A model generated the notes under the pieces. It searched no databases. It was given only the letters and a program-made list of their open reading frames with translations, and was not told the origin of the DNA. Shown piece by piece: positions 27,750 through 37,934 of a DNA stretch of 64,000 nucleotides. Numbering within the stretch: the stretch's first letter is position 1; the number at the start of each line of letters is the position of its first letter. A program made the translations under genes and the position numbers. Origin of the DNA: CAWBAT01 sp963810905 (GTDB lineage: Bacteria > Acidobacteriota > Terriglobia > Versatilivoradales > Versatilivoraceae); contig CAWEPG010000010.1 in NCBI GenBank assembly GCA_963810905.1, positions 1 through 64,000 of the forward strand. Direction: 5' to 3'.

Positions 27750-28835
27750 GTGAAGCTAGGGTTATTTATGATGCCGGTGCATCCGCCGGAGAAGCCAAGG
27801 ACGCAGTGTTTCGAAGAGGATATCGAGTTGATTGTTCGAGCCGAGGGCCTTGGCTTTACAGAAGCCTGGGTGGGTCAGCATCATACCCTGGCCTGGGAGC
27901 CCATTCCGTCCAATGATGTTTTTATCGCCAACGTGTTTCCCAGAACGAAGACCATACGACTCGGGACTGGTGTCTCCATTATCCCTCAGCACCATCCGGC
28001 TAATGTGGCCATGCGCCTGGCGCTTCTGGATCATCTGTCGCGAGGACGATTGAATTGCGGTTTTGGTCAAGGTGGAGTTCCAACGGATCATGAGCTTTTC
28101 GGCCTGCCGGATCCCAAAACGCAAGGGCTCATGACGCTCGAAGGCATCGACCTCATACTTAAGCTATGGCAGGCAGAAGCCCCCTTTGAATTCAAAGGTC
28201 AGTTCTGGACCCTCAAGATTAACCATCCCAATTTAGAATTGGGTATGGGAACGCTACTCAAGCCCTATCAGAAACCCCATCCACCTATCGCTATGAGCGT
28301 AATCAAAGGCAGTTCCATGGCCGCTATTTTGGCAGGGAAACGAGGCTATCTTCCGTTGAGTTCGAATCTCGTGCCGGCATCCACCGTGGTGGAGCACTGG
28401 AAAGGCTATTGCGCCGGGGCACAAGAAATGGGACGGGAAATGCCCAATCGATCGGTGTGGCGCGTCGCCCGTAGCATTTACGTAGGAGAGACGAACCAGG
28501 AGGCTCGCGAACATGCTCTTAACGGGACTTTCTCGAGGTCATTCGGTTATATGTGTGCATTGATGAAATCGGCGAACATGCTCCATCTGGTGAAGCATGA
28601 TTTGGCCGTGACGGATGAAGAAGTGACTCCAGATTATATCCTCAAGCATCTGTGCATTGTAGGTGACGTGGACAGCTGCATCCAACAACTGCAGCAGCTT
28701 TGGCAGCAGACCGGAGGTTTTGGCACACTATTGATGATTGCCCATGACTGGGACGACAAGACCAAGTGGGTGAAATCGATGGAACGCCTGACACGGGAAG
28801 TACTCCCCGCCTTGCCCTCGACTTATGATGCATGA
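27750..28835 (+). CDS. Luciferase-like (LLM class) flavin-dependent oxidoreductase
   Basis: 361 residues of the bacterial luciferase/alkanal monooxygenase fold. Segments include KLGLFMMPVHPP, 'GFTEAWVGQHHTLAWEP', GTGVSIIPQHHPANVA and 'LDHLSRGRLNCGFGQGG'. These enzymes use reduced FMN and oxygen to oxidise or cleave organic substrates, or F420 in some members. The start is GTG at 27750, with a perfect AAAAGGAGG 5 bases upstream, 11 bases after the reductase stop. It is the third gene of a coupled trio. Confidence 0.85.
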   Translation: MKLGLFMMPVHPPEKPRTQCFEEDIELIVRAEGLGFTEAWVGQHHTLAWEPIPSNDVFIANVFPRTKTIRLGTGVSIIPQHHPANVAMRLALLDHLSRGRLNCGFGQGGVPTDHELFGLPDPKTQGLMTLEGIDLILKLWQAEAPFEFKGQFWTLKINHPNLELGMGTLLKPYQKPHPPIAMSVIKGSSMAAILAGKRGYLPLSSNLVPASTVVEHWKGYCAGAQEMGREMPNRSVWRVARSIYVGETNQEAREHALNGTFSRSFGYMCALMKSANMLHLVKHDLAVTDEEVTPDYILKHLCIVGDVDSCIQQLQQLWQQTGGFGTLLMIAHDWDDKTKWVKSMERLTREVLPALPSTYDA

Positions 28836-28879
28836 AAGATGGTAATTGCCAATTGACCAATGACTAATAGGCTTGACGC

Positions 28880-31743
28880 ATGAGACGCACAACCTTTCTC
28901 CTTTTGTTTTTGCTAATCTGGATAGCTCCCGAACATTTTGCCCTGGATAATTCCGAGTTAGAATCTGCCGCTGTAGCCATTATTGGAAAGAATTGTCTCC
29001 CTTGTCACAATGCCGATCAGAAGACCGCAGGACTCATACTGGATCGGCGTGAAGGGGCACTCAAGGGGGGAAACACTGGACCGGCACTTGTCCCCCACCA
29101 GCCGGCGGATAGCCTTTTGATTAAGAAAATTATGGCCGGACAGATGCCACCCGGGAATCCGCTTTCCAACCAGGATCGGGAGACCCTTCGCCAATGGGTA
29201 GAAGCCGGTGCCCCATGGTCGGAGCCACTGGCCAAGGCCCCAGTCAAACGCCCGCGAGGAGATATGAACTGGTGGGCGTTTCAGCCGTTAGGGAAACCTC
29301 AAGTTCCCAATTCTTCTAATATTCCGAATGACTGGTCTCATACTGCAATCGATCGCTTCATCTACGCTAAGCTTCAGGAAAAAGGGTTACAACCTTCTCC
29401 TCCAGCTGACCGCACGATTTTGATCCGACGCGCCACATATGATCTTCTAGGCCTGCCTCCAACCCCGGAAGAAGTGGAAGCCTTTGTCAATGACAAGAGC
29501 CCTGCTGCCTACGAAAAGCTGGTTGACCGTCTTCTTAACTCACCGCAGTATGGCGAGCGCTGGGGGCGGCATTGGCTCGATGTGATTCGTTTCGGTGAAA
29601 GCCAGGGGTATGAGCAGAATCACTTGCGGGAGCAAGCCTGGCCGTTTCGAGATTACATTATTAAATCCTTCAACCAGGACAAACCGTTCACCCAATTCAT
29701 TCTTGAACAGCTTGCGGGAGATCAAATTGCTCCTGATGACCCGGAAATCGCCGTCGGCACGGGGTTTCTCGTCGCGGGAACCCATGACACCGTAACCATT
29801 GAGAACATCGAAGGAAAGCTCCAGCAACGTGCCAACGACCTGGATGATATGGTATCGACGACCGGCGCAGCCTTCCTGGGACTAACCATCGGGTGCGCCC
29901 GATGTCACGACCACAAATTTGACCCGATTCAACAGGCCGATTACTACCGGATTCAAGCAGCTTTTGGGGGAGTTCAACATGGAGAAAGAGAGTGGACGAC
30001 CTTGGGCTTAAAAGAGCGCCGTGCCGCCCAGGAAAAACCGCTTCTCGAAAAGCAGCAACAGGTCATGGCAAAGATGAATGCGCTTAAAGAGCAAGCGCGC
30101 CCCTTGGTGGAGTCACAAACGGACGAAATTACTCGACGGCTCCGGCCCGCTGTCAGTGCCCGCGGAAATGAGGAGACCTTCCCACCCGTTGCTGCTCGAT
30201 TCGTTCGCATGACGATCCTTGCAACCACGAAGAATCATCCGCCGGCTCTTGACGAGCTGGAAATCTGGACCGCCGGTCCGGACCCCAAGAATGTCGCCTT
30301 GGCTTCCTATGGGACTAAGGCCCATGCACGCAAAACCCGCACCGATGAAAAAGATCCAAATTTCTACAAAGTAGAGTTTCTGAATGACGGGAAGGCCGAT
30401 GAGATCTGGATTTCCGGGGAAAAGGGTACGGGCGAGGTAACGTTTGAGTTTCCTAAGTTAGAAACAATCTCCCGGATCACCTGGTCACGGGATCGCCCCG
30501 GCGCTAATCAAGGCAAGTTTGTCGGGTATCTTCCAATTCATTATACCTTTGAAATCTCCACAGACGGACTGCGCTGGCAAGAAATTTCCGGTTCGGAAGA
30601 TCGACTGCCCTATGATGAAGAGGAGCGACAGGAGTTATTCATTTTAGCTGTCCTTCCTGCTTCGGATCGCGCCGCCTGGAATACACTAAAATCTGAGAAG
30701 GCGGAGCTGCAGGAAGCCCTTGCGGCTCTGCCGCCTCTGTCTCAAGCCTATATTGGCACTTTCGAACAGCCTCAGGAGCCAGCCTATTTATTGAAGCGCG
30801 GTAACCCGATGGACAAGGGTCAAGTGATCCCTCCTGGGAGCTTGAGCACTCTTGAGAGAATGTTGCCTGGTTACCAGCTAGACCCTAATAGCACCGGAAG
30901 GGGAACGGCGTCTCACCTTGGCACGATGGATCATCGATGATCGAAATGCTCTTGACAGCCAGGGTTCTCGCCAATCGTGTCTGGCATTATCACTTTGGAA
31001 AAGGTCTCGTCGGAACTCCCAGCGATTTTGGATTCAACGGAGAACGTCCTACTCATCCGGAGTTGCTCGAATGGCTCGCCGGTCATTTGCAGGAGCTAGG
31101 CTGGAGGCTAAAGCCCTTGCATCGGGAAATCATGCTCTCGGCTACCTATCGCCAGGCAAGTGCCAGCCGTCCGGAGGAAGCTTCGATCGATAATGAATCC
31201 CGCTACCTCTGGCGCTATCCGCCACGACGACTGGAGGCTGAGGCTGTGCGGGATTCCATCCTGGCGGTGAGTGGGAAGTTGAATACATCGATGGGCGGAC
31301 CCGGATTCCGTTTATACAAGTATACTGTCGACAATGTAGCGACTTATTACCCTTTGGAAAATTTCGATCCGTCATCCTTTCGGCGGGCCGTGTACCAGCA
31401 GACGGCTCGAAGTGTCAAAGATGATTTATTGAGCCTTTATGACTGCCCAGACTCAACGGTTCCTGATCCCAAACGAGTTGTAACCACGACAGCATTGCAG
31501 GCGCTCAGTCTACTGAACAGCACATTCATCATCGACCAAGCCAAATTTTTTGCCGAGCGACTGATTCGGGAGGCCAGTGGAAGTGATGTTCAAGCTCAGG
31601 CCATTCGAGGCTTTCAGTTGGCCTTTGGCCGCCCGCCGACGACCGTAGAGCTCAACAGGTCAGTAGCATTTATTCAGCAAGATGGGCTGATGGCCTTTTG
31701 TCGGATACTCTTTAACACCAATGAATTTATCTACGTGATGTAG
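28880..31743 (+). pseudogene. PSD1-type cytochrome protein (DUF1549/DUF1553), two frameshifts
   Basis: A large exported protein. After a signal peptide comes a planctomycete-type cytochrome c module (NCLPCHNADQKTAG, then GQMPPGNPLSNQDRETL). DUF1549 follows ('TYDLLGLPPTPEEVEAF', YGERWGRHWLD, IGCARCHDHKFDPI), then an inserted discoidin-like F5/8 type C domain (about residues 430-590), and DUF1553 ('ARVLANRVWHYHFGKGL', 'TTTALQALSLLNSTFI'). The frame breaks at about 30905 and again at about 30953; across this gap the expected 'LTLARWIIDDRNAL' then TARVLANR can be read. Each is one base. The partner DUF1501 gene follows directly. Such pairs are common in Planctomycetes, Verrucomicrobia and Acidobacteria; their role, probably outside the cytoplasm and oxidative, is not established. 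Confidence 0.85.
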
Positions 31744-31760
31744 TGTCTCATCAGTCTGAT

Positions 31761-33203
31761 ATGGAAGCATACTCTCGCATTTTCCCTTATTGGATGAATC
31801 GCCGCGAGTTCCTGGGGCAATTCAGTGAAGGACTGACGAGCATCGCTTTGGCCCTGTTGCTCAAGGAGCAGGGACTGCTGGCCGAAGAGACCCCTCCCTT
31901 GGGAAAGCCTCACTTCCCTCCCATGGTCAAACGGGTGATTCAGATTTTCTGTCCCGGCGCCGTCTCACAGATGGATACTTTTGATTTCAAACCGGAACTG
32001 CAAAAACGAAGCGGCCAGCCTCTTCCCGGCGGAGAAAATTTAGTCTCTTTTCAAGGCGCCAATGGGAATCTTCTCAAAAGCCCCTGGAATTTCAGCCAGC
32101 GGGGTGCAAGCGGCAAGTGGGTGTCCGATTTGCTCCCCTACTTGGGCGAATGGGTCGATGAAATGGCCTTCATCCACTCCATTACGGCCAAGAGCAATAC
32201 TCACGGGCCCGGTTGCGTTCAGATGAATACGGGCTTTGTTACCGAAGGGTTCCCGAGTGCTGGAGCCTGGATCAGTTATGCCTTGGGCAGCGAAAACCAC
32301 AACCTGCCCGCCTTTGTGGCTCTGCCCGACATTCGAGGGATCCCTCCGTCGGGACCTGCTAACTGGACTGCTGGTTTCCTGCCTGCAGCCTATCAAGGAG
32401 TCATGTTGAGCGCTTCGGAACCGCTACGAAACCTGGCACGGCCAGCTCAAATCAGCGCAGAAACGGACTTGGCTTCTAAGAAATTCTTGGGCATGCTCAA
32501 TACGATTTATGAAGAGCAGCACCCAGGGAATGCAGACCTAGGAGGAAGAGTGGCTGCTTATGAACTCGCCGGCCGGATGCAACTTTCAGCGCCTGAAGCC
32601 ACGGATTTAAGCCTGGAATCCAAGGCAACTAGAGAACTATACGGCGCCGACGACCCTAATCCATTGCTGGCAGCTTATGCCAGAAATTGTATTCTGGCGC
32701 GTCGCTTGATTGAGCGCGATGTGCGATTCGTCCAGCTATACTGCGGGTCCCGCGCTTCAGGGGTGGATGGCCTGCTGAACTGGGATGCCCACAAGACCCT
32801 AAAACAGGACTATGAGCGGCACTGTCCCATCCTGGACAAGCCAACGGCTGGTTTGATTAGAGACTTGAAATCACGCGGCTTATTGGAAGACACCCTCTTA
32901 CTCTGGACAACCGAATTCGGACGGCAACCCACTCATCAAGCCGGAACCTTGGGACGCGATCACAATCCTGACGGATTCACGGTCTGGATGATGGGTGCCG
33001 GAGTGAAAGGGGGCATAAGTTATGGAGCCACGGATGAGTTCGGTCGCCGGGCCGTTCAAGATGTCTGCACGATCTATGACTTTCATGCCACGGTGCTGAA
33101 CCTCTTGGGCCTGGATCACGAAAAACTCACCTACTATCACAATGGCATCAAGCGGCGGCTTACCGATGTTCATGGCCGTGTAATTCGAGAAGTGTTAGCT
33201 TGA
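31761..33203 (+). CDS. DUF1501 protein with Tat-like leader
   Basis: 480 residues. DUF1501 proteins are sulfatase-fold-like and exported. The N-terminus has a twin-arginine-like motif (MNRREFLGQF) and a hydrophobic stretch, 'GLTSIALALLL'. Conserved family segments are 'VIQIFCPGAVSQMDTFDFKP', THGPGCVQMNTG, 'LLLWTTEFGRQPTHQ' and GRDHNPDGFTVW. GTG at 31743, overlapping the previous stop, is an alternative start that adds six residues. It forms the usual pair with the DUF1549/DUF1553 gene upstream. Confidence 0.88.
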   Translation: MEAYSRIFPYWMNRREFLGQFSEGLTSIALALLLKEQGLLAEETPPLGKPHFPPMVKRVIQIFCPGAVSQMDTFDFKPELQKRSGQPLPGGENLVSFQGANGNLLKSPWNFSQRGASGKWVSDLLPYLGEWVDEMAFIHSITAKSNTHGPGCVQMNTGFVTEGFPSAGAWISYALGSENHNLPAFVALPDIRGIPPSGPANWTAGFLPAAYQGVMLSASEPLRNLARPAQISAETDLASKKFLGMLNTIYEEQHPGNADLGGRVAAYELAGRMQLSAPEATDLSLESKATRELYGADDPNPLLAAYARNCILARRLIERDVRFVQLYCGSRASGVDGLLNWDAHKTLKQDYERHCPILDKPTAGLIRDLKSRGLLEDTLLLWTTEFGRQPTHQAGTLGRDHNPDGFTVWMMGAGVKGGISYGATDEFGRRAVQDVCTIYDFHATVLNLLGLDHEKLTYYHNGIKRRLTDVHGRVIREVLA

Positions 33204-33326
33204 GTCTCTTGAAAGATCCAGTGAGGCAAATCAAAATAGGTCCTCTCTCAGAAGGGGAGAACCGCTGCGGGTGGCGCAAACATCGCATTTTGATGTCTGC
33301 GCATTCTTTGTGAAGACGACTCTGTT

Positions 33327-33363
33327 CCACGATTGAATGGCCAAATACGGCCTTCAATCGTGG
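33327..33363. repeat. Perfect 11-bp inverted repeat, possible terminator
   Basis: CCACGATTGAA and TTCAATCGTGG are separated by 15 bases that contain GGCC/GGCC, followed by CTAC. It resembles the stem-plus-GCTAC plan of the other palindromes. It lies in the 279-base gap between the convergent DUF1501 and iolE genes and could stop both transcripts. No T tract follows. Confidence 0.5.
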
Positions 33364-33482
33364 CTACCTGCTTTGAGCGTGCGTCGGAGCGCCCGCTCCA
33401 CCTCATGACGTTGAAGAAATCTCAGAGTTCGGGATGAGTGATTTCCGATGGACCCTAACCCCATAATCGAAGGTAGAAACAA

Positions 33483-34370
33483 TTATCCCATTCCAATTTC
33501 TCGCAAATAAGCCCGAGTCCTCTTCGCGATCGGTAACGGCTTGTCGAAGGGAGCAGGAAACATATCTTGTTCCACGGTTGCCCACCCCTTGTAATTGATG
33601 TCACGAAGCACGTCGCGAAAGGCTAGAAAATCCACGGCCCCTTGCGAGGGCTCGCAGAACATGTCAATCGCAACGGCCTTCGCAAAGGGGATCTTCTCTG
33701 CCTCTACCTTTTTCTGAATCTTGCGATCAACACTCTTGAGATGCAAATAGCTGACCCGGTGGTGATACTGCCGCATCAATTGGACTGGGTCCCCACCCCG
33801 GTAGGCATGATGGCCGGTATCCAAACAGAGAAATACCAGCTCAGGGTCGGTCTTTTCGAGAAACCGAATAATTTGCTCAGTCGTCTCAACGTGTGTTTCC
33901 GCATGCGGATGAAAAACCAGCTGCAGCCCAAATCGCTCTTTGGCCAGGCGAGCTACACGATGGGTTGTGTCCACGAGACGCTCCCAGCCTGAGTCATCAA
34001 GCGTGGAAGGGGCGGTCGACTCGCCCGTGAATAGATTCGTATAGACATCATCAATCAGCACCAAATAGTGGGCGTCGAGATTGGACAACAGCTCACCCGC
34101 ACCCAGAACTTGTCTTTCCAATTCCGGCCAGGCCGAAGGATCTTCCAAACTGGCCATCGCAAATGTTCCGGTGACCTTGAGTTTGCGACGGTTCAATTCC
34201 TTCTTGAGTGTGGGGAGATCTGGAGGAAGGTATCCATACGGACCCAGTTCCGTCCATTCATATCCAGCCTCAACCACTTCATCCAGGTACCGATGCCAGG
34301 GGGTTTGACGTGGGTCACTAGGGAACCACACTCCCCACGAATCTGGAGCAATGCCGATTTTGACATCCAT
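33483..34370 (-). CDS. iolE: Sugar phosphate isomerase/epimerase, probable inosose dehydratase
   Basis: 295 residues, TIM-barrel AP-endonuclease-2 family. Segments include GIAPDSWGVWFP, 'YEWTELGPYGYLPPD', LVFHPHAETHVE, LCLDTGHHAYRGGD and VEQDMFPAPFDKP; the last two are typical of IolE-like proteins. IolE removes water from 2-keto-myo-inositol to give the trione substrate of IolD. Its position 35 bases after iolD supports this role, though related isomerases cannot be excluded. ATG at 34370 has AAGGAG eight bases upstream; a longer frame to 34409 overlaps iolD. Confidence 0.78.
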   Translation of the reverse strand: MDVKIGIAPDSWGVWFPSDPRQTPWHRYLDEVVEAGYEWTELGPYGYLPPDLPTLKKELNRRKLKVTGTFAMASLEDPSAWPELERQVLGAGELLSNLDAHYLVLIDDVYTNLFTGESTAPSTLDDSGWERLVDTTHRVARLAKERFGLQLVFHPHAETHVETTEQIIRFLEKTDPELVFLCLDTGHHAYRGGDPVQLMRQYHHRVSYLHLKSVDRKIQKKVEAEKIPFAKAVAIDMFCEPSQGAVDFLAFRDVLRDINYKGWATVEQDMFPAPFDKPLPIAKRTRAYLREIGMG

Positions 34371-34405
34371 AATTTTTCTCCTTAAGATGACGCTCGGGCT
34401 GACAT

Positions 34406-36298
34406 TCAATAGTGAAACCGCTGAAGTTGCTGGCGGCCTTTTTCATACTCTGCACGCAGTTTCTGAGTGGCCGCATCTTGGGAGACTTCTGCGGCTGCGA
34501 CATCCCACCAAACTTCTGAGGGTGGAAGGAAGCGGTATTTTTCAGTCTCCACCACAATGACGCAGGATCGGGTCTCGGTACGGGCATCGCGAAGCGCCTG
34601 TTTGAGATCGGCTGGAGTCTTCACATGCCACGCGCGCGCGCCCATGCTCTCCGCATTCTTAGCGAAATCGATGCAGACGTAATCACCCTCCAAACGGTTA
34701 GTATGAGGGTCACGTGACCGGAACTCATTTCCGAAACTATGGCCGGCCCGCCCCATCTGCAATTGCCGGATGCACTGATAACCGTGGTTTTCCGACACAA
34801 CCACCGTAATCTTGAGCCTCTCCTGCATGGCCGTCACCAGTTCGGTCGGATTCATAAGGTAGGTCCCATCACCAATAAAAACATAGACCTCGCCGCTCTT
34901 CTGACTCATCCTGACCCCGAGAGCAGCCGGTATTTCATAGGCCATACAAGAAAAACCAAACTCTAAATGGCAATTTCGACCTCGAGTGGCGTCCCAAATT
35001 TTGAGTAGGTCACCCGGCGGGCTGCCGGCGGCTGCCACCACCGTGTCGCCCGATTGCGCCTCTTCATTCAAGACTTCAATGAGTTGGCCCTGACTCATCG
35101 CTTCACCAGAAACCTGTTGATAGACTTCATTGCGCAACCGCTTTTCCCACTCGGCTTTCAGCTTGCCATTCGTTTCCAAATGCTTAGGATTCGGCTTTAT
35201 CCCTGCTTCCTCTGCCGCTCTGGATAGAGAGCGAAGCCCTTCGCGAGCATCGGCTAGCACAGGCAGGGCTCCTTGCTTATAGGCGTCATGTCCCGAGACG
35301 TTGATATGGATGAATTTTACATTGGGGTTCTGAAAGGCCGACTGTGACCCGGTAGTAAAATCGGTTAGCCTCGTCCCCACGCAAATAATCAGATCGGCTT
35401 CGCTTACAATTTTCCCGGCAACCGGGTTGCCCGTCACCCCTTGCGCTCCGAAGAGCACCGGGGACGCGTTCTTGATGGCGCCTTTGCCCGCAAATGTCTC
35501 TACCACAGGAATACCGAGCTTTTCGGCGAATCGTTGCAAGTCATCCCAAGCCTCCGAGTAATGGACCCCGCCACCGGCGATAATCACCGGTGATCGAGAT
35601 TCTTTCAGAAGACCTACAGCCTCAAGAATCCGCTGGGGGGACGGCAACCGCCGCTCAATCCGCCACATTCGCTTCTCGAAGAAATGGCGGGGATAATCAT
35701 AGGCATGAGCTTGCACATCTTGCGGCAAGCACACGGTCACCGCCCCCGTCTCGGCAGGATCCGTGAGCACTCGCATAGCCTCAGGCAAAGCCGTCAGGAG
35801 CTGTTCAGGGCGGGAGATACGATCAAAAAAACGACTGACCGGGCGAAAACAATCGTTGACGCTGACATCCGATGAAATCGGGTGCTCCAATTGCTGCAAA
35901 ACGGGGCCTTGATGACGAGTGACATAGTAGTCTGAAGGCAAAAGCAGTACCGGCAGCCGGTTGATTGTAGCTGTTGCGGCCCCGGTAACCATGTTGGTGG
36001 AGCCCGGACCAATTGAGGAGCAACAGGCCAAAGTGGAGAGCCGGAGATTGGCTTTGGCGTAGCCTATTGCAGTGTGAACCATGGACTGTTCGTTGCAAGG
36101 CTGGTAGTAGGGCAAGTCCTGTCCATATTCGTAGAGGGCTTGGCCTACCCCGGCCACGTTTCCGTGGCCAAAAATCCCGAATAGAGCCGGAATCAGCCGT
36201 CGTGACTTGTCGTCCCGTTCGCTAAACTGTGATTGCAAATACTTCACGACTGCCTGTGCCACGGTAAGGCGAAGAGGTTCATTTTTCATTCGAGCCAT
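34406..36298 (-). CDS. iolD: 3D-(3,5/4)-trihydroxycyclohexane-1,2-dione hydrolase
   Basis: A thiamine-diphosphate enzyme of 630 residues that opens the ring of the dehydrated inosose in inositol breakdown. The N-terminal domain has 'GIFGHGNVAGVGQALYEYG' and QPCNEQSMVHTA; the C-terminal domain has the ThDP motif GDGTYLMNPTELVTAMQ with 'VVVSENHGYQCIRQLQMGR'. These IolD-specific segments separate it from acetolactate synthase. The start is ATG at 36298 or 36289. It is transcribed after an aldehyde dehydrogenase gene (139-base gap) and before iolE. Confidence 0.93.
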   Translation of the reverse strand: MARMKNEPLRLTVAQAVVKYLQSQFSERDDKSRRLIPALFGIFGHGNVAGVGQALYEYGQDLPYYQPCNEQSMVHTAIGYAKANLRLSTLACCSSIGPGSTNMVTGAATATINRLPVLLLPSDYYVTRHQGPVLQQLEHPISSDVSVNDCFRPVSRFFDRISRPEQLLTALPEAMRVLTDPAETGAVTVCLPQDVQAHAYDYPRHFFEKRMWRIERRLPSPQRILEAVGLLKESRSPVIIAGGGVHYSEAWDDLQRFAEKLGIPVVETFAGKGAIKNASPVLFGAQGVTGNPVAGKIVSEADLIICVGTRLTDFTTGSQSAFQNPNVKFIHINVSGHDAYKQGALPVLADAREGLRSLSRAAEEAGIKPNPKHLETNGKLKAEWEKRLRNEVYQQVSGEAMSQGQLIEVLNEEAQSGDTVVAAAGSPPGDLLKIWDATRGRNCHLEFGFSCMAYEIPAALGVRMSQKSGEVYVFIGDGTYLMNPTELVTAMQERLKITVVVSENHGYQCIRQLQMGRAGHSFGNEFRSRDPHTNRLEGDYVCIDFAKNAESMGARAWHVKTPADLKQALRDARTETRSCVIVVETEKYRFLPPSEVWWDVAAAEVSQDAATQKLRAEYEKGRQQLQRFHY

Positions 36299-36437
36299 GT
36301 TTTATATCCTTTCTTGTCTTTCTAGTTCATGCCCGCATCCGCTGCCCGCAATTTTCTGCGGATACCAATCCTATTTTCAAAGGATCCTTTCATGCTTTGT
36401 AATCTAAGACGTATAAAAAAGGGAAGGCCAAGGATTC

Positions 36438-37859
36438 CTAGTCATCCAGCCCATGAAAAACCACGGTCTTCAATTCGGTCATTTCTTCTATGGCGTAACG
36501 GCAACCTTCTTTCCCGATGCCACTTTGCTTGAACCCTCCGTAGGGCATGAGGTCTGCCCGCCACAGAGGAGTCCAGTTGATCATCACATTTCCGGTATGA
36601 ACAGATCGAGCAAATTTCAGGGCATTCTGGATATCACGGGTAAAGATCCCTGCTGAAAGTCCATAGCGACTGGAATTGGCAAGAGAAATCGCCTCGTCGA
36701 TATTTTCCACGGGAGTGACTCCAACGGCTGGGCCAAAGAGCTCATCAGAAAAGATCCGCATCCGGGGCTTCACATCCGCAACCACTGTCGGGGCAAACAG
36801 GGCTCCTTGTCGATCGCCACCCGTGATCAACCGGGCTCCATCCTCAACGGCTTCATCAATCCAATCGCCGACGCGGTTTGCTTCCCGCGCGGAAATCATG
36901 GAACTCAGTCGGGTATCTTCAGCCATGGGATCACCCACCTTGATTCGATTAACGGCTCCTTTCAGCGCCTCCAGGAAATCCGCATAGATCTTTCGGTGGG
37001 CCAGGACCCTTTGGGTGGAAATACACACCTGTCCCGCATTAACGAAACCGCCCACAGCGGTGGCTTCGGCTACTTTTGCCAGATCCGCGTCAGGGAGTAT
37101 CACAAGAGCTGAATTCGAACCGAGTTCCAAAGAGACTTTCTTAATTCCGGCAACGCGGGTGATCGCTTCTCCGACGACAGTACTCCCTGTAAAGGTAATT
37201 TTGCGCACCCGGGAGTCTGCACATAATGCCGCTCCCATTTTTTCTCCAGAACCAGTAATGCACTGCAGGGCATTGGCGGGCAAACCGGCTTCGTTCAGAA
37301 GTTTGGAAAATTTTAGAGCCGTGAGTGGAGTCTGGCGGGCGGGCTTTAAGATTACAACGTTCCCGGAGGCGAGCGCTGGACCCACCTTGTGAGCGACCAG
37401 CAACAGAGGATAATTGAACGGGGTGATTGCAACGATCACTCCACAAGGGACGCGCAGAGCAAACCCCATCTTCCCTTTGACTCCTTGCTGAGCGTCAAGC
37501 GGCAACGTTTCGCCCCGGAGCTGAGCTCCTTCAAAGGCACACAAGCGCAACAGATCCGGGATCCGACTGGCCTCACCTCTGGATTCGCTCAACGGCTTCC
37601 CTTCTTCGAGACTGATGGTGCGGGCCAAATCTTCCACGTTTGCAGCCACTAAGTCGGCTCCGCGCATCAAAATTTGCTGCCTCTCATAGGCCGTCAAAAG
37701 AGCCATAGCGCTACTGGCTTTTTCAGCAGCACTTAATGCCTGTTCGATCTGGTTCCCGGTCGCTTCGGGGACGGTATCAATCACCTCGCCGGAATAAGGC
37801 GAAACCACATCAACCATGGTGGGAGAATCTGTCCACTGACTATTCACATACATCTTCAT
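36438..37859 (-). CDS. Aldehyde dehydrogenase, paralog A
   Basis: 473 residues, NAD(P)-dependent aldehyde dehydrogenase superfamily. The catalytic cysteine is in NAGQVCISTQRV, the glutamate in SLELGSNSA, and the cofactor loop in TFTGSTVVGEAI. It resembles lactaldehyde/succinate-semialdehyde-type enzymes and is clearly paralogous to the one at 46324-47740. It is distinct from the CoA-acylating MmsA at 38293. It leads the ALDH-iolD-iolE run and so probably handles an aldehyde from inositol or a related polyol. ATG at 37859 gives MKMYVNSQWTDS, matching the paralog's start; a start three codons earlier is less likely. Confidence 0.85.
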   Translation of the reverse strand: MKMYVNSQWTDSPTMVDVVSPYSGEVIDTVPEATGNQIEQALSAAEKASSAMALLTAYERQQILMRGADLVAANVEDLARTISLEEGKPLSESRGEASRIPDLLRLCAFEGAQLRGETLPLDAQQGVKGKMGFALRVPCGVIVAITPFNYPLLLVAHKVGPALASGNVVILKPARQTPLTALKFSKLLNEAGLPANALQCITGSGEKMGAALCADSRVRKITFTGSTVVGEAITRVAGIKKVSLELGSNSALVILPDADLAKVAEATAVGGFVNAGQVCISTQRVLAHRKIYADFLEALKGAVNRIKVGDPMAEDTRLSSMISAREANRVGDWIDEAVEDGARLITGGDRQGALFAPTVVADVKPRMRIFSDELFGPAVGVTPVENIDEAISLANSSRYGLSAGIFTRDIQNALKFARSVHTGNVMINWTPLWRADLMPYGGFKQSGIGKEGCRYAIEEMTELKTVVFHGLDD

Positions 37860-37918
37860 GGAGGTCAAACTCCTTACTTTCGAAAGGCAGTCCGTATCGG
37901 GCGGTTTATCTAACGAGG

Positions 37919-37934
37919 TCGAATTGTAATTCGA
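37919..37934. promoter_or_regulatory. Palindromic operator candidate
   Basis: TCGAATTGTAATTCGA is a perfect inverted repeat (two 7-base arms, 2-base centre), 60 bases upstream of the aldehyde dehydrogenase start. It lies in the 433-base region dividing the ALDH-iolD-iolE run from divergent mmsA. A weaker TTCAA-A-TTGAA lies at 38224-38234 near mmsA. No regulator gene is adjacent. The rest of the region shows no gene I can support. Confidence 0.4.

Noticed and set aside
30938..30940. TGA ending the first PSD1 frame as a possible selenocysteine codon, given that selB is present
   Set aside because: Reading through does not restore the conserved sequence. The continuation is in other frames, so indels explain it better.
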